Source of the DNA: Cymodocea nodosa
Taxonomy: Eukaryota > Streptophyta > Magnoliopsida > Alismatales > Cymodoceaceae
Reading direction: 5' to 3'
Assembly (NCBI GenBank): GCA_036874045.1
Contig: JAZBRI010000003.1
Location: 1,190,501-1,254,500 of the forward strand
Length of the DNA stretch: 64,000 bases
Shown: positions 46,636 to 60,000 of the stretch, in pieces
Position numbering within the stretch: position 1 is the stretch's first letter
Layout: every line of letters starts with the position of its first letter
The notes under the pieces: generated by a model
What the model saw: the letters and a program-made list of their open reading frames with translations, nothing else
Told to the model about the DNA's origin: nothing
Databases searched by the model: none
Position numbers and translations under genes: made by a program

Positions 46636-47145
46636 ATGGACGTGATGCGGGGGAGGGAAACGGGGTCGGGGCTGAACCCCAACGCGCCGCTTTTCGTGCC
46701 ACGAGCGTACAGAGCGGTGGAGGAGTTCTCAGACCAGTGGTGGCAGCTGGTGGAGTCGTCAGCGTGGTTCCGAGACTACTGGTTGCGCCAGTCCTTCCAC
46801 CACGACCACCGCCAGAAGCAAGTCCAGCAGAAACAGCAGAAGAAGAGTGAGACGACCCGCGAGAGCTTCGAGGCCGTTCTTCCCGATGCCGACGTGCTCT
46901 TCCATGGGTACCAACCAGGTGTAGTATAGTAGCCGTCTCAATTCCAACACCTTCTTTCGTGTTGCATCTCGCCTTCCTTTTCCGTTAGGTCGAGTTGGTT
47001 TTTCTGATGGTGGTGGTGGCGGTGGTGGTGAGCAGGGGAGGAGGAGAAGGAGTACTGGTGCAGCAGAGGCAGGTGGAATCTCGGAGGTCAAGTGGCCGCC
47101 GACGTTACCAACCGGCGCCGGCCAGAGACATGGAGATACGGCTAA
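46636..47145 (+). CDS. ERD15/CID-like small protein with PAM2 motif
   Basis: Two exons, 46636-46918 and 47036-47145, giving 130 aa. The N-terminus carries [20 protein letters not shown], the PAM2 motif that binds the MLLE domain of poly(A)-binding protein. It is followed by [20 protein letters not shown], the conserved block of EARLY RESPONSIVE TO DEHYDRATION 15 and CID1-type proteins. These small hydrophilic proteins are stress-induced and modulate abscisic acid signalling. A Gln/Lys-rich stretch follows, then [20 protein letters not shown]. Donor CAG|GTGTAG and acceptor GAGCAG give an in-frame tail ending RRPETWRYG. That tail lacks an obvious QPR-type box, so the second exon is less certain. 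Without splicing the protein ends at about 97 aa. An upstream ABRE-like palindrome fits stress induction. Confidence 0.75.
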
Positions 47146-48825
47146 CGAAGTGCACAGCACACGGGGCTTGATTATGTAATTTGATATTATTGTGTGTTTT
47201 TTTTTAATGTTTTTTATAAATGATCAGAATTTCTGTAAATCAACAAAACAAGTGGTGTTTTAAAATAAAAAATCCCAATGAAATGAAGTTGTAACTTTTC
47301 TCTCCTGCCAAGCAAAGTAGAGTGGAAAATAGGAAAATATTATTAAAAAAAGGATTGGAGTTGAAAAAAAATATACAAGGGACAGCTAATAATATAACAC
47401 CTGGAATTCATTTTTTACATTTAAAACTATATTATTGTCAAATCAATAGTTGTTTGAATCTTCTTTTGTTATGGTTGTGCTTAGAATTTTTTCGACTGGG
47501 ATAATGGTTTGATTTCTAAAACTAAAATGTTATAATAATAAGAAACATGTTCTTGGTGACGTCTTCTCACATGTATGGGCCTTATTTTCTTGTACGGGGC
47601 ATGTCGTAGAAGTCAATCACAATTTATTTCTTGGCGATGATATCAATAAATCTACCTTGAAATTTTATAATTATAATTAAAATTAAAATGTTGATAAGCT
47701 TCGTCGGCCGAAACTAGTGGTCTACGTTTGCAGTTCCGTGTCAATCTAAAAAAGGAGTAGGTTTTTGACTTTGGCAATGGTTGGTCTTTCTTGGCGTCAC
47801 CCGAGAATGTCACTCACAATAAATCCACGGCAACCAGACGATGTCGATGAGATCGAACGGCGTACGATAATCGAAGTAATTTTTTTTTTATGATGGTCGT
47901 GTATTTACGTGGATTAGGCTTGAACTTAGATTTCATCTTTAATAATCGAAAAGATAATCAATTATACCGTCTGGTTGTTGGTATTTGTAATGTAAAGTGG
48001 ATAAATTATAATCGAATGTGGACAAAAAAAATATTGTGGTCATTTAATCGAATGTAGACAGATTTTATGAAAATCGATAATAAATACATGTATATCATTT
48101 ATCTTTAATCTTTTGTACACTTATACCATCGATATTAGTAAACAAATATATAGTTTAAATCTAAAACAATATTCCGAAACGACCAGTCTTCCTCTAACCC
48201 TGTTTTGCACTTGTGAACTTGAATGATTTCTTTGTACCTAATGTTAACTTTTCAGCTGTTATTTAAGTAAAAAGATGAAATTTTTTAAGAATATATTAAT
48301 CAATAAGTAGGAGGCTTGTTGTTTTGACAACTAAAGCAAATCATTTATATATTGAGGGTGAAATTGGTAATTTGCGCATATTAAATTTCGAGGATACTCG
48401 AGAATATTCTGCCATATTAACCAAACGCGTTGACACAACGACATGATATATATGAAACTTTAGGAAGAAATGATATGATTTTTTTTTTTTTTAAATGTTG
48501 ATGGTATTTTTGTATTTATTGTCAATTTCGATAGTATACTTGTAAATCCCCTAAAATAATTAACGTCATTAGCAAAAGAAAGTAGATAAATTATCGTAAT
48601 AAAATCACTGGAAGGAAGCAGAGAATGAGAATAACTAATTATAATAACTTTCAAACCATTCGAGATAAGTTATGATGCTTTAATTATATTAGCTTAATTA
48701 CGTAGAACCAACATGTTGACTTGTATTTATATAGTAGTAGTAACTCATTTCTTTAAGTTTACGAAGGTGGATTTAAACTTCAAGTAGTTAAAATTCCCTT
48801 GTTTAGACATCTAACTTCCTTTTTA
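47146..48825. other. Gene-poor AT-rich spacer
   Basis: No coding feature, RNA gene or repeat family recognised; only short frames and homopolymer runs. Confidence 0.5.
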
Positions 48826-49180
48826 GCCAAAGTGAAGTTGCACCGAAGGGGCAAGGCGAGCGAAGCGAAGAGCACCAGACTTTGCCCATTTACAAGGACT
48901 CGATTCTACGTCCGCCCACGTATACATAGGAGGCTGGTCGGGGGTTGGGTTTTTGTAGGATTACTGGTTGGAAGGCCTTCGCCCACAAGCTCGTAAGTAA
49001 TTTCAGCCCCTTGGAGGAAAAGTGGATTGTCAGGCTCGCAAGGAGCAGGTTCGAGGGTTTACCTTTGGAAAAGCCCACTTTATCCTGGTACAGCCTTCTC
49101 CAACTCAAGTCCGACCCTAACCTCTCCGAGTTCTTAAAGTCTACAACCATAACACTCCTTAAGTAGGCTAACAATGGATA
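48826..49180. other. GC-richer island, possible organelle-derived (NUMT) or TE fragment
   Basis: About 350 bases near 50% GC inside AT-rich spacer, with sharp edges. Features such as GGCGAGCGAAGCGAAGAGC and mixed purine-rich strings are reminiscent of plant mitochondrial intergenic DNA. Overlapping chance frames exist on both strands without a recognised domain. The origin is a guess. Confidence 0.35.
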
Positions 49181-50641
49181 GCTAATCTTGTCTTTTCTTG
49201 TAGGAGGTCCAATATACAAATGGAAATGTTAGTTTAACTTTTATAGTGTTATAAGTATTACTTCTTGATCTTAAGGTCAATTGTGACCAAGTATGCAACA
49301 GATACGAATTGCACTGGGAAAGAGCCTTTGCTCACTGGCTATACAATCCAAGTGACCCTTTACAAGCATATTCAACATGAATCTTGTAATATATGCACAG
49401 TACTCTTCTCCGAGTCTTCAACTATAATTAATGGCACAAAGAAATGAATCGATTACTCAAATATGGTTGATGTGAACGAAGAGGCATGCTTGCTCGGTTA
49501 TGGATTTTCAGAAGGCATCATCATTATAAAATTTTTCTAACTCTTGCTTCCATAGTTTACTATGCTTCACTTCAACCTGTCAAGAATGAATATGAAGAAT
49601 CAGCCGCATAATCTTAAACTCATGACCTGTCAAGATAGCTTAAACTCATGCATAATCTTATAATGCAAGTAAAAGTTTGTTCCTACCTTTCTTGAAATTC
49701 TACTGATACACATTAATTATTGTAAAAATTACTAATGGTTAGAATAAATGGAAGTTCAATAAATAGATCCTTATATGAATCTTGTTTAGGTTACTTTTAG
49801 AAAAATTGTACTCTTTCTTACAACACGATAAGAATACTCTATCCTACACCTTTTAACATGATATCAAAGTCTAAGTTTTGAAAAAAAAAAAAGATACATC
49901 AAAAGAAGAAAAATTATTTAGATTAATTCTAAAATCATATGTAAACAATTTTATCATGCAAATCAAAATTTAACAAGATAAATAAAAAGGAGAAACATAG
50001 TAATAAAATTTAGAAGCATTAAAACCAATAATTTAATATATTAAATGAAGCCACACAACCCACACCAACCACGTTAATGAAGTACCGATTTTACCCTCGC
50101 CACATTGATGAAATATAAATCTTGCCAAAACCAGAAACCAAAATATAGACATGCACCATTGAAGGAACTCAACATGCATAACAAAGTCTAACTGATACAT
50201 CAACCACCAAGCTATGTTTTTCATTATGAGTATGCATATGTAATATATAACATATTTATCTGAAATAAAAGTTTTCTCAATATTTTTTTATCTTTCTTCT
50301 TGCTCTTTACTCTCCGAATCTATATCAAAAATCAATAACCAAATGCTCCTACATGCAATTTGCAAGTGTTTTTCACTAGTCTCATGTAAAGCCAATACAA
50401 AAAAAAAAATTAAATCTTGAAAAATATCATACTATAAAATTTAATGAGGAAAATAAAAAATAATGTGCAAATGCATCAGCATGTGCACATAAGCTAGTTT
50501 TACTAAAATCAGAAGCTTTCACAGTATGTTGCGAACCATTACTAATAAAAGAAGTTTGTCAATGTAAAACAACACTAGCATCCTACAAAGAAAAACATGT
50601 TCAGCAATAAATCAATTAAAACAACACCGAATGCCAAAGTT
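49181..50641. other. Spacer downstream of the F-box/LRR gene
   Basis: AT-rich. It may contain the terminal exon or 3'UTR of the F-box/LRR gene on the minus strand, if the CAG|GTAAAT donor at 50696 is used. No other gene is recognised. Confidence 0.45.
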
Positions 50642-53600
50642 CTATATCATTATGCAGGGGCAATGGGTTTGTAACAAGATTTGTTGAAAATTTACCTGGA
50701 ATTGTTTATCACTCCACTGGAAAACACAGCCTTGGGATTGTATGTGATAAATAATTTGTTGAGGTAACAGGGATTTATATGCCATATGGAGCTTAACTTT
50801 TGTCAGACCTCCACATGCCAATAGTGTGGCTGCAATACCATTTGGAGTCAAACCCATGACATGCAAGATAGTCATACTCTGGAGACAGCTAACGCTAGCT
50901 AAAGCTAGAAGTCCCAAGTCAGTTACTGAGCAGTATGACAAATTAATCTGTGAAACAAGGATATAACAAAACCAGAAAAAACATGTTTAGATAGCACATC
51001 GGTTCAAAAATCAGTAAATAAAGGAAAAAAATGAACAACCTGTTTAAGTCTATGAGAGCATCGAGCAAGTGGAAGAATTCCCGAATCATTGATGTTGTAA
51101 CATTTCTTAATATCAACATTTATGATCTGCTTACAGCCTGCAGCAATAGCTGAAAGTCCACAAGAAGTCACCCGATAACACCCTCGAATTTCTAGGGTAT
51201 TTAATTTTGAGCAGATAGACAATGATCTCAGTGAATAATCGGTGATCTCCGTGCAATATGCTAAATTAATAATCTTCAAATCAGGACAGCCAAGAGCAAT
51301 TGCATTGACACCTTCATCAGTTATTCCAACAGACCTGGAAAAAAATTAGCATAATCAGTATCTCTAGCCAGTAGTCAGAGTTTAGCTATTGGCTCGCCAA
51401 TAACAACAATCATTTTGATGTATTTCTTAAGAATCCAATGCACCTGTATAAATCAACTTCTTCGAGCGTTTTGCAGGACCTGCCAACATGTACAAGACCA
51501 TTATCGCTTATATTCAAGCAAATTCCAATCCTTAGACAGGAAAGTCTGGAACATGCTGATATAGCTTTCAATCCTGTAGACAGAATTTTTGTGCAAGTTA
51601 TTTGAATGCTGTAATTTGATGTATGAAGTATGAATACATATGGAAGCTCAAGTTTATGATAATAAAACCTTCATCATCTATTTCTGTATCTGTAAGGTCC
51701 AAATCCTCTAAGAAATAGCAATGCTTCCCAATCAAGACAAAAGCCTCCTTTGAGACAAGGCTACAAGATTCCATTCTGAGTGATACAAGAGATGAGCATG
51801 ATGATGTGATACTAGCGATCGAAACTTGAGAAATATTACGGCAACATGTGATGTTTAGCCTTTTCAATTGCTTGTTTTTGTCCACAAGAAAGGAAAGAGC
51901 TTCATCTGTCACCCCAAAGCACTTGCTTAAACTCAGCTCTTGAAGTGATGAACAACAGGTCCCCATGGTCTTCAGTCCAGAACAGGTTACCCGACATCCA
52001 TCTAACTTTATAGAATTAAGCTTATTAAGCTTCTGTAGGCTGTTTGCCATGGAATTTGTGAACTGTGAAAATTTATCATGTTATTGATGATAACAAATTC
52101 AGATCTGATAATTATGAATACAAAATATACGAAGGTGTTCAAGACTAACTGGGAAGCAGTATGATAAGACAAGATGGCGCAAGTTTCCAACTCCATCTGT
52201 TAATGAAGACAATCCAGTGTGAGTGACATGCTCCCAGTGTGAAAGATCAAGAAGCTGCAACATTCGGAGAGCTTAGTGTTATTTATTACTTTGGATAAAC
52301 TAGGGATAAAGTTGACAAGATTGTGGAGGAAAATGTGCAAAAAAAGAATTGTGATAACATTGGTTTGGCTTAAGAATCATTGTGTGATACAATTTTAAAA
52401 GTGAGTGTGATGATCATTCGCAACATAAATCAAATGTGTTCAATTATTATCAACAATTCAGAATAAGCAAAGGAGATCAAATGAAAAACTCCATTGTCTA
52501 GACCCAGATAATGGCAAAAACAAATTAAGTGCAATAGCAAGATTTGAATGCCATGGTTTACCTCAAGAGATTTGCACTCTTTCTTGATAGGCATTAGGCC
52601 TTCTTCATCAATACCTTGACATCCTGATACAGCTAATTCTTTGAGATGTTGCAATAGCAAAATTGCTGGAAGACATTTATTTGTTATCTGTGTAAAATGT
52701 ATTGGATTATATTAGAAACATGGATCAAGATTAAAGAGAGTTTGGCGGCAAAGCTCGTCAATTCACTTTTGCAATATAACTAAATGAACAACAATACGGA
52801 GTGAGCCAGCTCATTAAAATACTCAAAACAGACACAAGTGAAGTCACTACAGTTGCTTTGATCAACTACTTACAAAAAAGGTAAAATACAGGTGGCATAT
52901 TGGCAAATCACTTCTTATCCTAAAGTATTAATTTAGTAGGAAATTAAAAACTACCTTCTTAATTTTCCATACTCCTCGAAGCGGGGGCTAAGAGAACACA
53001 GTAAACGTACCTGTGAGTTATCAATAATTAAATATCGTACATTTTCCTGTGGATGAGACTTTACTTGAATGAGAAGTACAAGACAGGGTTTGAGGAAGAA
53101 AACGAACAATTGATCAATCCACCTAGACGCCCAGTGTGAAACATCGCTCACTTTAATGTACAAAGATTAAATTTAACAACACATAAAAGCGATTCTAACT
53201 CCACGCAGAGGAATTAAAACGTAATAAGCCGAATCAAAACAGGAAACGATTATAGAAAATCATCAGAAGATTTCACACTGATCCATACCAGAAAACAAGT
53301 TCAAAAATAGAAAACGAGAACATTGAAATCACAAACACAAACACCAGCGACAGAACATCATTACTTCTCCTTTACCGGCACATAAGAGAGATCGAGAATC
53401 TGAAGCTTCCTACACTTGACAGCAACAAGCCCAACCCCAAGATCGGAGATGCCAAAGCACCACTTCAACCTCAGCTCTCTTAGCCTCCCACACCCCACCG
53501 CGATCCTCCCGATCCCCACGTCCGTCACCATCCTACACCCGGTCATCACCAGCCTCTCCAGGTTCCGGGCCCTCCCAACTGCCGCCGCCGCCTGGTCCCC

Positions 53601-54185
53601 AAACTCGACAACGTTGGAGACGTCAATATCCACCAACCGCTGGCACCACCCTACCAGCGCGTCGAGACCTGCCGCCCCGAACCCCCAGGATCGTGAGAGG
53701 TCAACGGAGACAAGTGTGCCGGGAAGGGCGGCACTGGCGGCGGAGAGGAGAGAATCGGGGACACGACGGCAGGGAGTGAGGACGAGATGAGAGACGGCAG
53801 GGTAGCGGGAGAGAACGGAAGGGAGGAAATCGGGGCGGAGGAGAGTGAGGGACGTGCGGTGGCGGGACTCGGCGTCGTGGAGGGATTTGGAGGCAAGGGA
53901 GATGGATTTCAGGTCGGAGGAGGGGCAGCGGGAGAGGATCATCGAGAGGATCTCCTCCGGCAACGCTTCCAAGGCCGAGGACGCCGAGTGCGAAATTCTG
54001 GTGGTCGCGTCGGTAGTTCTCTGCTTCTTCTTCTTCATCATCATCATCGTCGTCGTCGTGGTGCCCAACCGAAGTCCGTACGGATTTGGTACTGAGGAGA
54101 AGGAGGAGGAGGAGGAGGAGGAGGAGGAGGAGTGGGGAAGTGGATATGCCGTGCGGGTGGGTACGGTTGTTTTGCAATCGTACAC
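50642..54185 (-). CDS. F-box/LRR protein, FBL3-type
   Basis: Substrate receptor of an SCF ubiquitin ligase: an F-box that would bind SKP1, then a long series of cysteine-containing leucine-rich repeats. Exons on the minus strand: 54185-53376, 52687-52562, 52254-52150, 52062-51669, 51573-51444, 51334-51040 and 50947-50642. All internal joins keep frame and restore LRR motifs (for example [20 protein letters not shown]). The F-box is at [31 protein letters not shown]. Typical repeats include [12 protein letters not shown] and [24 protein letters not shown]. The C-terminus has [33 protein letters not shown], a hallmark of the FBL3 group. Length is 721 aa from the first Met, or 675 from Met at 54047, which is closer to Arabidopsis FBL3. 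The end is uncertain: a donor-like CAG|GTAAAT after QFQ (50696) may lead to a further exon I could not place. Confidence 0.88.
54025..54130. repeat. Trinucleotide repeats at the F-box gene start
   Basis: On the coding (minus) strand: a TCC-type repeat encoding a serine run, then (ACG)n (ATG)4 (AAG)4 encoding Thr, Met4 and Lys4. The tracts are length-variable by nature and include four possible start codons (most upstream at 54047). Confidence 0.85.
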
Positions 54186-57055
54186 CCTCCTTTTTTGACA
54201 AACAAAAATTTCTTCTTAAATCGCCATTGCAATTTGCAATTCGGTACCCTGCTTTCTGGAATAATTTTCAAAACGCCTTCACTTGTTGGTCGATTCCGTT
54301 TCAGTCCAAACGCGTGAACGTCGTCCAGGGATAATTAAAATTACGGTGATCTCCCCTTGTTTACGGGAAAATAAAATGTACCAAAGGGAAAAGCCTAATT
54401 TCTAAATTTCCAACATCCAAGCGTAAATTCCTAAATTTTACAATCTATCTGTACACTGCACGAATGTCTTAAAGTCACTGATACCCCACAGAAAAGTAAA
54501 AATAAACCGTCAATTGCCGTCCACAGACTCCAATTTCCTATTGCAGCGGGGGGCGGCGTTGTGTTGTGTGTTCTCTTCTCTCGTGATCTTCCGAGGAAGG
54601 TGGTGCCTTGGGAAGGCTGTGGTTTGGCCCAAAGTTTTCGGGACTCCCATGCGATCGTCACGTTCTCATATTCTTTTTCTCTTATATAGTTGAATAAATA
54701 TGAATGATTATTCTAAGAACATACAGTTGTTTGAATCTGCTGTTCTACCTCACCAAACTCTCTTTAATTCTCTCCCTTCCTTGTGATCCTCAATAATCTA
54801 AAGGAAACAATCGCACGCCCAAAGCACGACACAGGGGAATCGTATCATTTTTATTCCTCCACTGCCCTAATTGTTCAAAATAACATTCATGCACCTTCTG
54901 ATCTTATATTTGAATTCCATAAAGAATTATTAACTCTCTCTTTTTTCTTTTTCTTTTTAAACTCACGCTTCTTTTCCAACCACTCCTCTTTTGCATGCAC
55001 CTCGGGCTTGGGCTTGGGCTTGGGCTTTGCTCTCGTGCTGCTCGACACTTCCACGTCATGCGGAGGTGCGCCTTAGCCGCCAACTGGCATTTTTCTTTTT
55101 ATATTCATCGACATTTAAATTTTAATAACAAATACGGGTACCACTGTTTTTAGCAAAATGAATTGTTGCGATTGATTTAGTCAACAGCTGTGACCAAATC
55201 CGGAGGTGTGGTTGTAGTTGAGATTGTTGTTTCACACGAAAGATATTTCAATACGTCTAATTTAGGGTAATTTTTTTTCTCTAGTACATAAGTAATCTTA
55301 TCTTACATAATTTTTATATGTCCGCAGAAGTCGTACGGCTGACCACAGTCCATTTATCATATCATGTTGTAGATTTTATGAGCTTTACTTGTCAGTCAAA
55401 CACCTGTCGTTCGACGGTCCAGATTGGACGACGGTTTTCGATCCGAATTATATTAAATGGAATCCAACGACTAGCTGGAATCCACACGTATTCCTGGTAT
55501 CTACCAAATGCTTTCATCCTTCTATCAATGTTTTTTTTTTCCCCGTAGACTTTTATAAAATTTTTTAACTGAAGGCATTTAAATTTAATTTTAGCATATT
55601 ATTTAATAAGATAAAATATGTAATTTAAAAAAAAAAAAAATAGAGACATGATTAATAATAACAAGGTAAAACACGTTTGTTTAATTTATGAAAAAAAGTA
55701 AAGATAAGACGCATATACATGGTTCACAGAAAAAAATAAAGACATAATTGGAAGTAACAAAATGAAATACATTTAATAATAAAAGTAACTCATACGTTTT
55801 ACAACATTTACAAGCAACGGACAGTGATAGATAGAAGTCGTGTGATTTATAATATTTAAAAGTTACGAGATTTATAAGATTAGCAATGAATAATATATCA
55901 AGATTAAATTCAATATATTATTTTAAACACCTAAGGTGAAAAATAAAATAAATGCCAATTACATTTTTCGTTTAAAGCTTGATTTTACAAGGGTAGATCT
56001 TTCTCAACCATGATAACCGTTAGCAATTTACATAGTTAACCTTTCTGTATCTTCTGATTGAGAATTTTTCTGATAATCGTAATACTTTTACTCTAGCTTG
56101 ATTGCATGAAAAAGCCAATTACATTATCTGATATTAACGTATCATCAAAATTCAACATCCTAGTTTGTATACCGTGAATCTTCTTTGCATGGATTGTTTA
56201 CACAGCTTGGGAAAACATTTACTTTTCAATTAATACATTACTATTTTCAAAAAATAAACCACTGTTGCATTCAAGAAGAGTTCCAAGGATGCATTCTTAA
56301 CAGAAAACTTTCCAAAGCGGAAACAGAAAGGAGGATAAAAGCCCCAGATTAAAACAAAAAAAGCTATAGATATTCCCTTATTTCCTCCTTACGAATACGT
56401 AAAAAGAAAACTAAAAATAATCAGTAATTATGTGACTATAATTGCACGGTAAAATTATCATTTCGGTCAGAAAAACCCAGCCCTTGTTTCTAATCTTCCT
56501 TAATTTTTAATCATTGATTTTCCAATCAAAAAAGCTTAAAGAATATGGCTTAGATTAAATTAAAATTTTAATGCATAATAGATTATACCTTAAAGCAACA
56601 AATTATATAATTAAATATAACATTTTAAAAATAAAAATTAACAATCATGTGCTCCATCAAAGCGAGACGCCATATGAAAACAAGAATGGTGCCTGGATGT
56701 AAATGTGGAATTGTTCAATTTATGCTCAATTCTAATCAAACCTTACCAGAACGGATTCTATGCTTCCTGTAAGACTTCTCTTCCAATTTGATCTCTACTC
56801 GGGTTGACAAAGGCATGCCAAATCCAATGCTCTACTAGTTCACTGGAAGGTCCATTGCTACTCCATTCAAGTATGCAATGCCCGGCAAAATGAAATCCCA
56901 AACCGAGCACTTGTCTCTTTGGTGGAAGTTTCTCACTGCCCACCAAATGATCTACAGATCACACCCCCAAAAGACTGGAAGTCTTGTGATAGTACAACTC
57001 ACTTGAGAATGACGTTCTGAAATACTAGTGAGGGAAAAAAGAAAACAAAACAAAA
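54186..57055. other. Spacer between F-box/LRR and U2B'' genes
   Basis: Holds the F-box gene promoter and, at the far side, the U2B'' 3'UTR. It contains a short GGGCTT repeat near 55005-55026. No coding feature is recognised. Confidence 0.5.
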
Positions 57056-60000
57056 TCACTTCTTTGCATAGGTGACGGACATTGGGTTCTGAGGGGTGAT
57101 CTTGAAACCCTGGAGTGCCTGCATGGCGATGGTTGCTTCTCCATCATCTCCAAACTCCACAAAGGCTATCCCAGGCTTTGCTTCGATCATGCGGACTTCT
57201 CTGAATCCAGGGTATTGCTGGAAAAGGATCTGTAACATCATGCTTGTGGTTTCATTGGGTAAGTTCTCGATGAAGAGAATGTTGTTTGGTGCAGCAGCAG
57301 GCTCCTGTGTGCCAGACCGTCCTCGGTGGGAAGGTTGTGGCGCCTGTAAAATACAATCAGTTCCAGAAGAAGCATGACCAATATTATTTTCACAATAAAA
57401 TAGGACCATCCCAGTCCGTTTTGAACGAAAACATGTTCATTGTGCAAGAATAGCATGCTAATGATAGGTTCAAATTGAAGTCCAGTGCCACAATATCAAT
57501 CTCCACCTGGTAATACAAGATAGGAACTAAATTATTGATGCAAATGGATTAGATATAGACTGGATATATCTTTTATCAAATTTGTATTTGTTTAATTTTC
57601 CGAATACAAATATGACTTGAAAAGTTAAAATCATATTTGTAAATTCAGATACGAATATTAATACAAGAATATTTTAAATTAATATAGATAATTCGGATAC
57701 AAATAGTACCAGTATTTGTAAATTAATATTGAATACAAATACAAATATATATAAATAAATTTAATTAAGTACAAATATCTGAAAATCAACTAAATTTTAA
57801 CGCAAGAATAATTTATAATGAATAAATATCGAAGCCATGCACTATTTCATATTAGTTTCTAATATTTAAATACTTCGACAATGAAGACAAATTTAGATGA
57901 AAAAGACAAAGTATGAACCAAATTTAACTAGAAATGCTATTTTACAAATAAATTATTACTAAATAATATAATACTATAATATTGGTTAATTTGAATTAAA
58001 CACATAGTCAATATGATTATAAATAAATTTCAACTACAATAATATCAGAACGAATATTTTTGATGTGTGTTGGTGATTTAGTGGTTGAGGTTTTCTTATT
58101 GTATGAGAGGTGGTCAAGGGTTTAAATGTCACAGACTACATTTTTTAGAAATTATATGACCAAAATTCAAGATATCCATATTTGTATCTGTAGTTAACCA
58201 AATAAATAATAGATATCTGTAGTCAGAAAATTCTGAATCCTGTCTAGATATCTAGATTTACATTGCATCCCTAAAACTATTACTAAGCCTGCAAATTGAA
58301 TCATTAAATATACTTAATGAAAATAGGATTTCTTTGAATCACAAACAATCAACTATGAGGTCTTTGAAAAAACATAAACAAAGTCAGAATTTAGACAGCT
58401 AAATCCAACTGACACTTCCCTCTTTTCTCCAGTCGTTTACTTGTCACGCCACAAGCACAGACTCAAAAAGTATATACTATCAACTGACGTCACAAAACAA
58501 AACAAAATTGAAAAACCTTTCAAAATTCAAGCTAGGATGATTAGTTCTTTTCAATTTGTTTTTTTTGAATCTGGACATCCCAGCTTGAATCTGGAATCCT
58601 TTACATGGGTCTTATAAAAATATAATTGATCTGACCAAGTCTCATTGACAATTAAAAACATAAAGACACAGTGCTTAGATCTAATCATTTTTGATTTACC
58701 TCCTATTAAGTCAGATGGACTGATTGGTAGACTTCGAACTGGTTGGAATGCTCAGTCTACAAACAAACGGATTGGACCAACCAAATGATGGTTTATTAGG
58801 TCCCCTCAAATGCTTAACTCAAAGGAATAGAATGAACAAAGATAGATCAGGTTTCGGTTGTGACTATGCACCTGTAAGAATGCATTTACTGCGGTATTTA
58901 TACTTGAGTGAGAGTAAATGGTGGAAGGTGAGATCCAATCAATAGCTATTGGCTATGTGGAGCCGATGTGGATGACATACCAACTCATGTGTAGCCCTAT
59001 ACAATCAACTGTATACCATGTAAGCATTGCATGATAGCTGTACTGTATGGGTGTGGTCCACATAAGCACACCTTAATGGCCCTTGGGTTGGCTCAACCAT
59101 GTTGGCCCTCTTGTTCCTTGAGAGGAATATTCTCCTAACAACACAACAATCTTGATGGTGAAATCTTGGGTGGGAGACCTAGTTAGTACAAAAAGGGCAA
59201 GTGAGAAAGTTGTCAACGTGATTGCATGAAGCTTAGTTGACCGCTCAATGTCTCCCACTACATATGGTTCGTGTCACTTGGGTGAGTTTGATTAGACACC
59301 CTCAAGATAAATGGTTGGCCATGCAATCCTTGTGCCCCTTCAAGTGATCCATGTTGTTAAGGCCCATAGTGATGCAGCCCACTTAGACAAGCACCCTACA
59401 TTAGGTGTCCCTTCAATGACAACATAATTGTTGACAAGTGAAGCACACCTAGTTGGCTTAGACACATGGCATCCTTTTAGCAGCCTCATTTGCCATGTCA
59501 TTCACTATGCACCTTGGAAGCCACAATTCAACATCTTCAACTCTCTACTCAAAGCTATTGACGGTCTAGATGATTGACCCTTATCAAATGTCATTCAAGA
59601 GTCAAAGTTCTTAATTCCTTGCTCAAAACTATCAATGGTTAAGGGCTACAAACCCCTACAAAATTTTAACAATCCAAAGTCTTAAACTTTTTGTCCAAAG
59701 CTATCCATGGTTTAAGGGTGATTGACCCCAATTGGATTTCACTCAAGAGTCAAGGTTTTTAGCTCCTTAAGGTTATCAATAATCAAGGATGGCTGACCCC
59801 TGCTAAATGCTGATTAAGAGCCAAGGTTTTCAACTCTTACATTTACGAGGAGGGGGGCAGCTTGAACTTGTATTTTATTTGAAGATATCGTATAGTGGAT
59901 TGTTACCTAGTATTTTCTCAAGTTATACATGTTCTTGGGCCTAAACAATAGCTGCCCTTTGCTCTACTCAATTGATCAGTCTAACTACTTAGTTCTCCCC

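Noticed and set aside
53361-53375. Reading through exon 1 of the F-box gene to VKEK and a stop
   Set aside because: CCG|GTAAAG is a good donor, and the next exon (ITNKCLP...) restores the LRR in phase.
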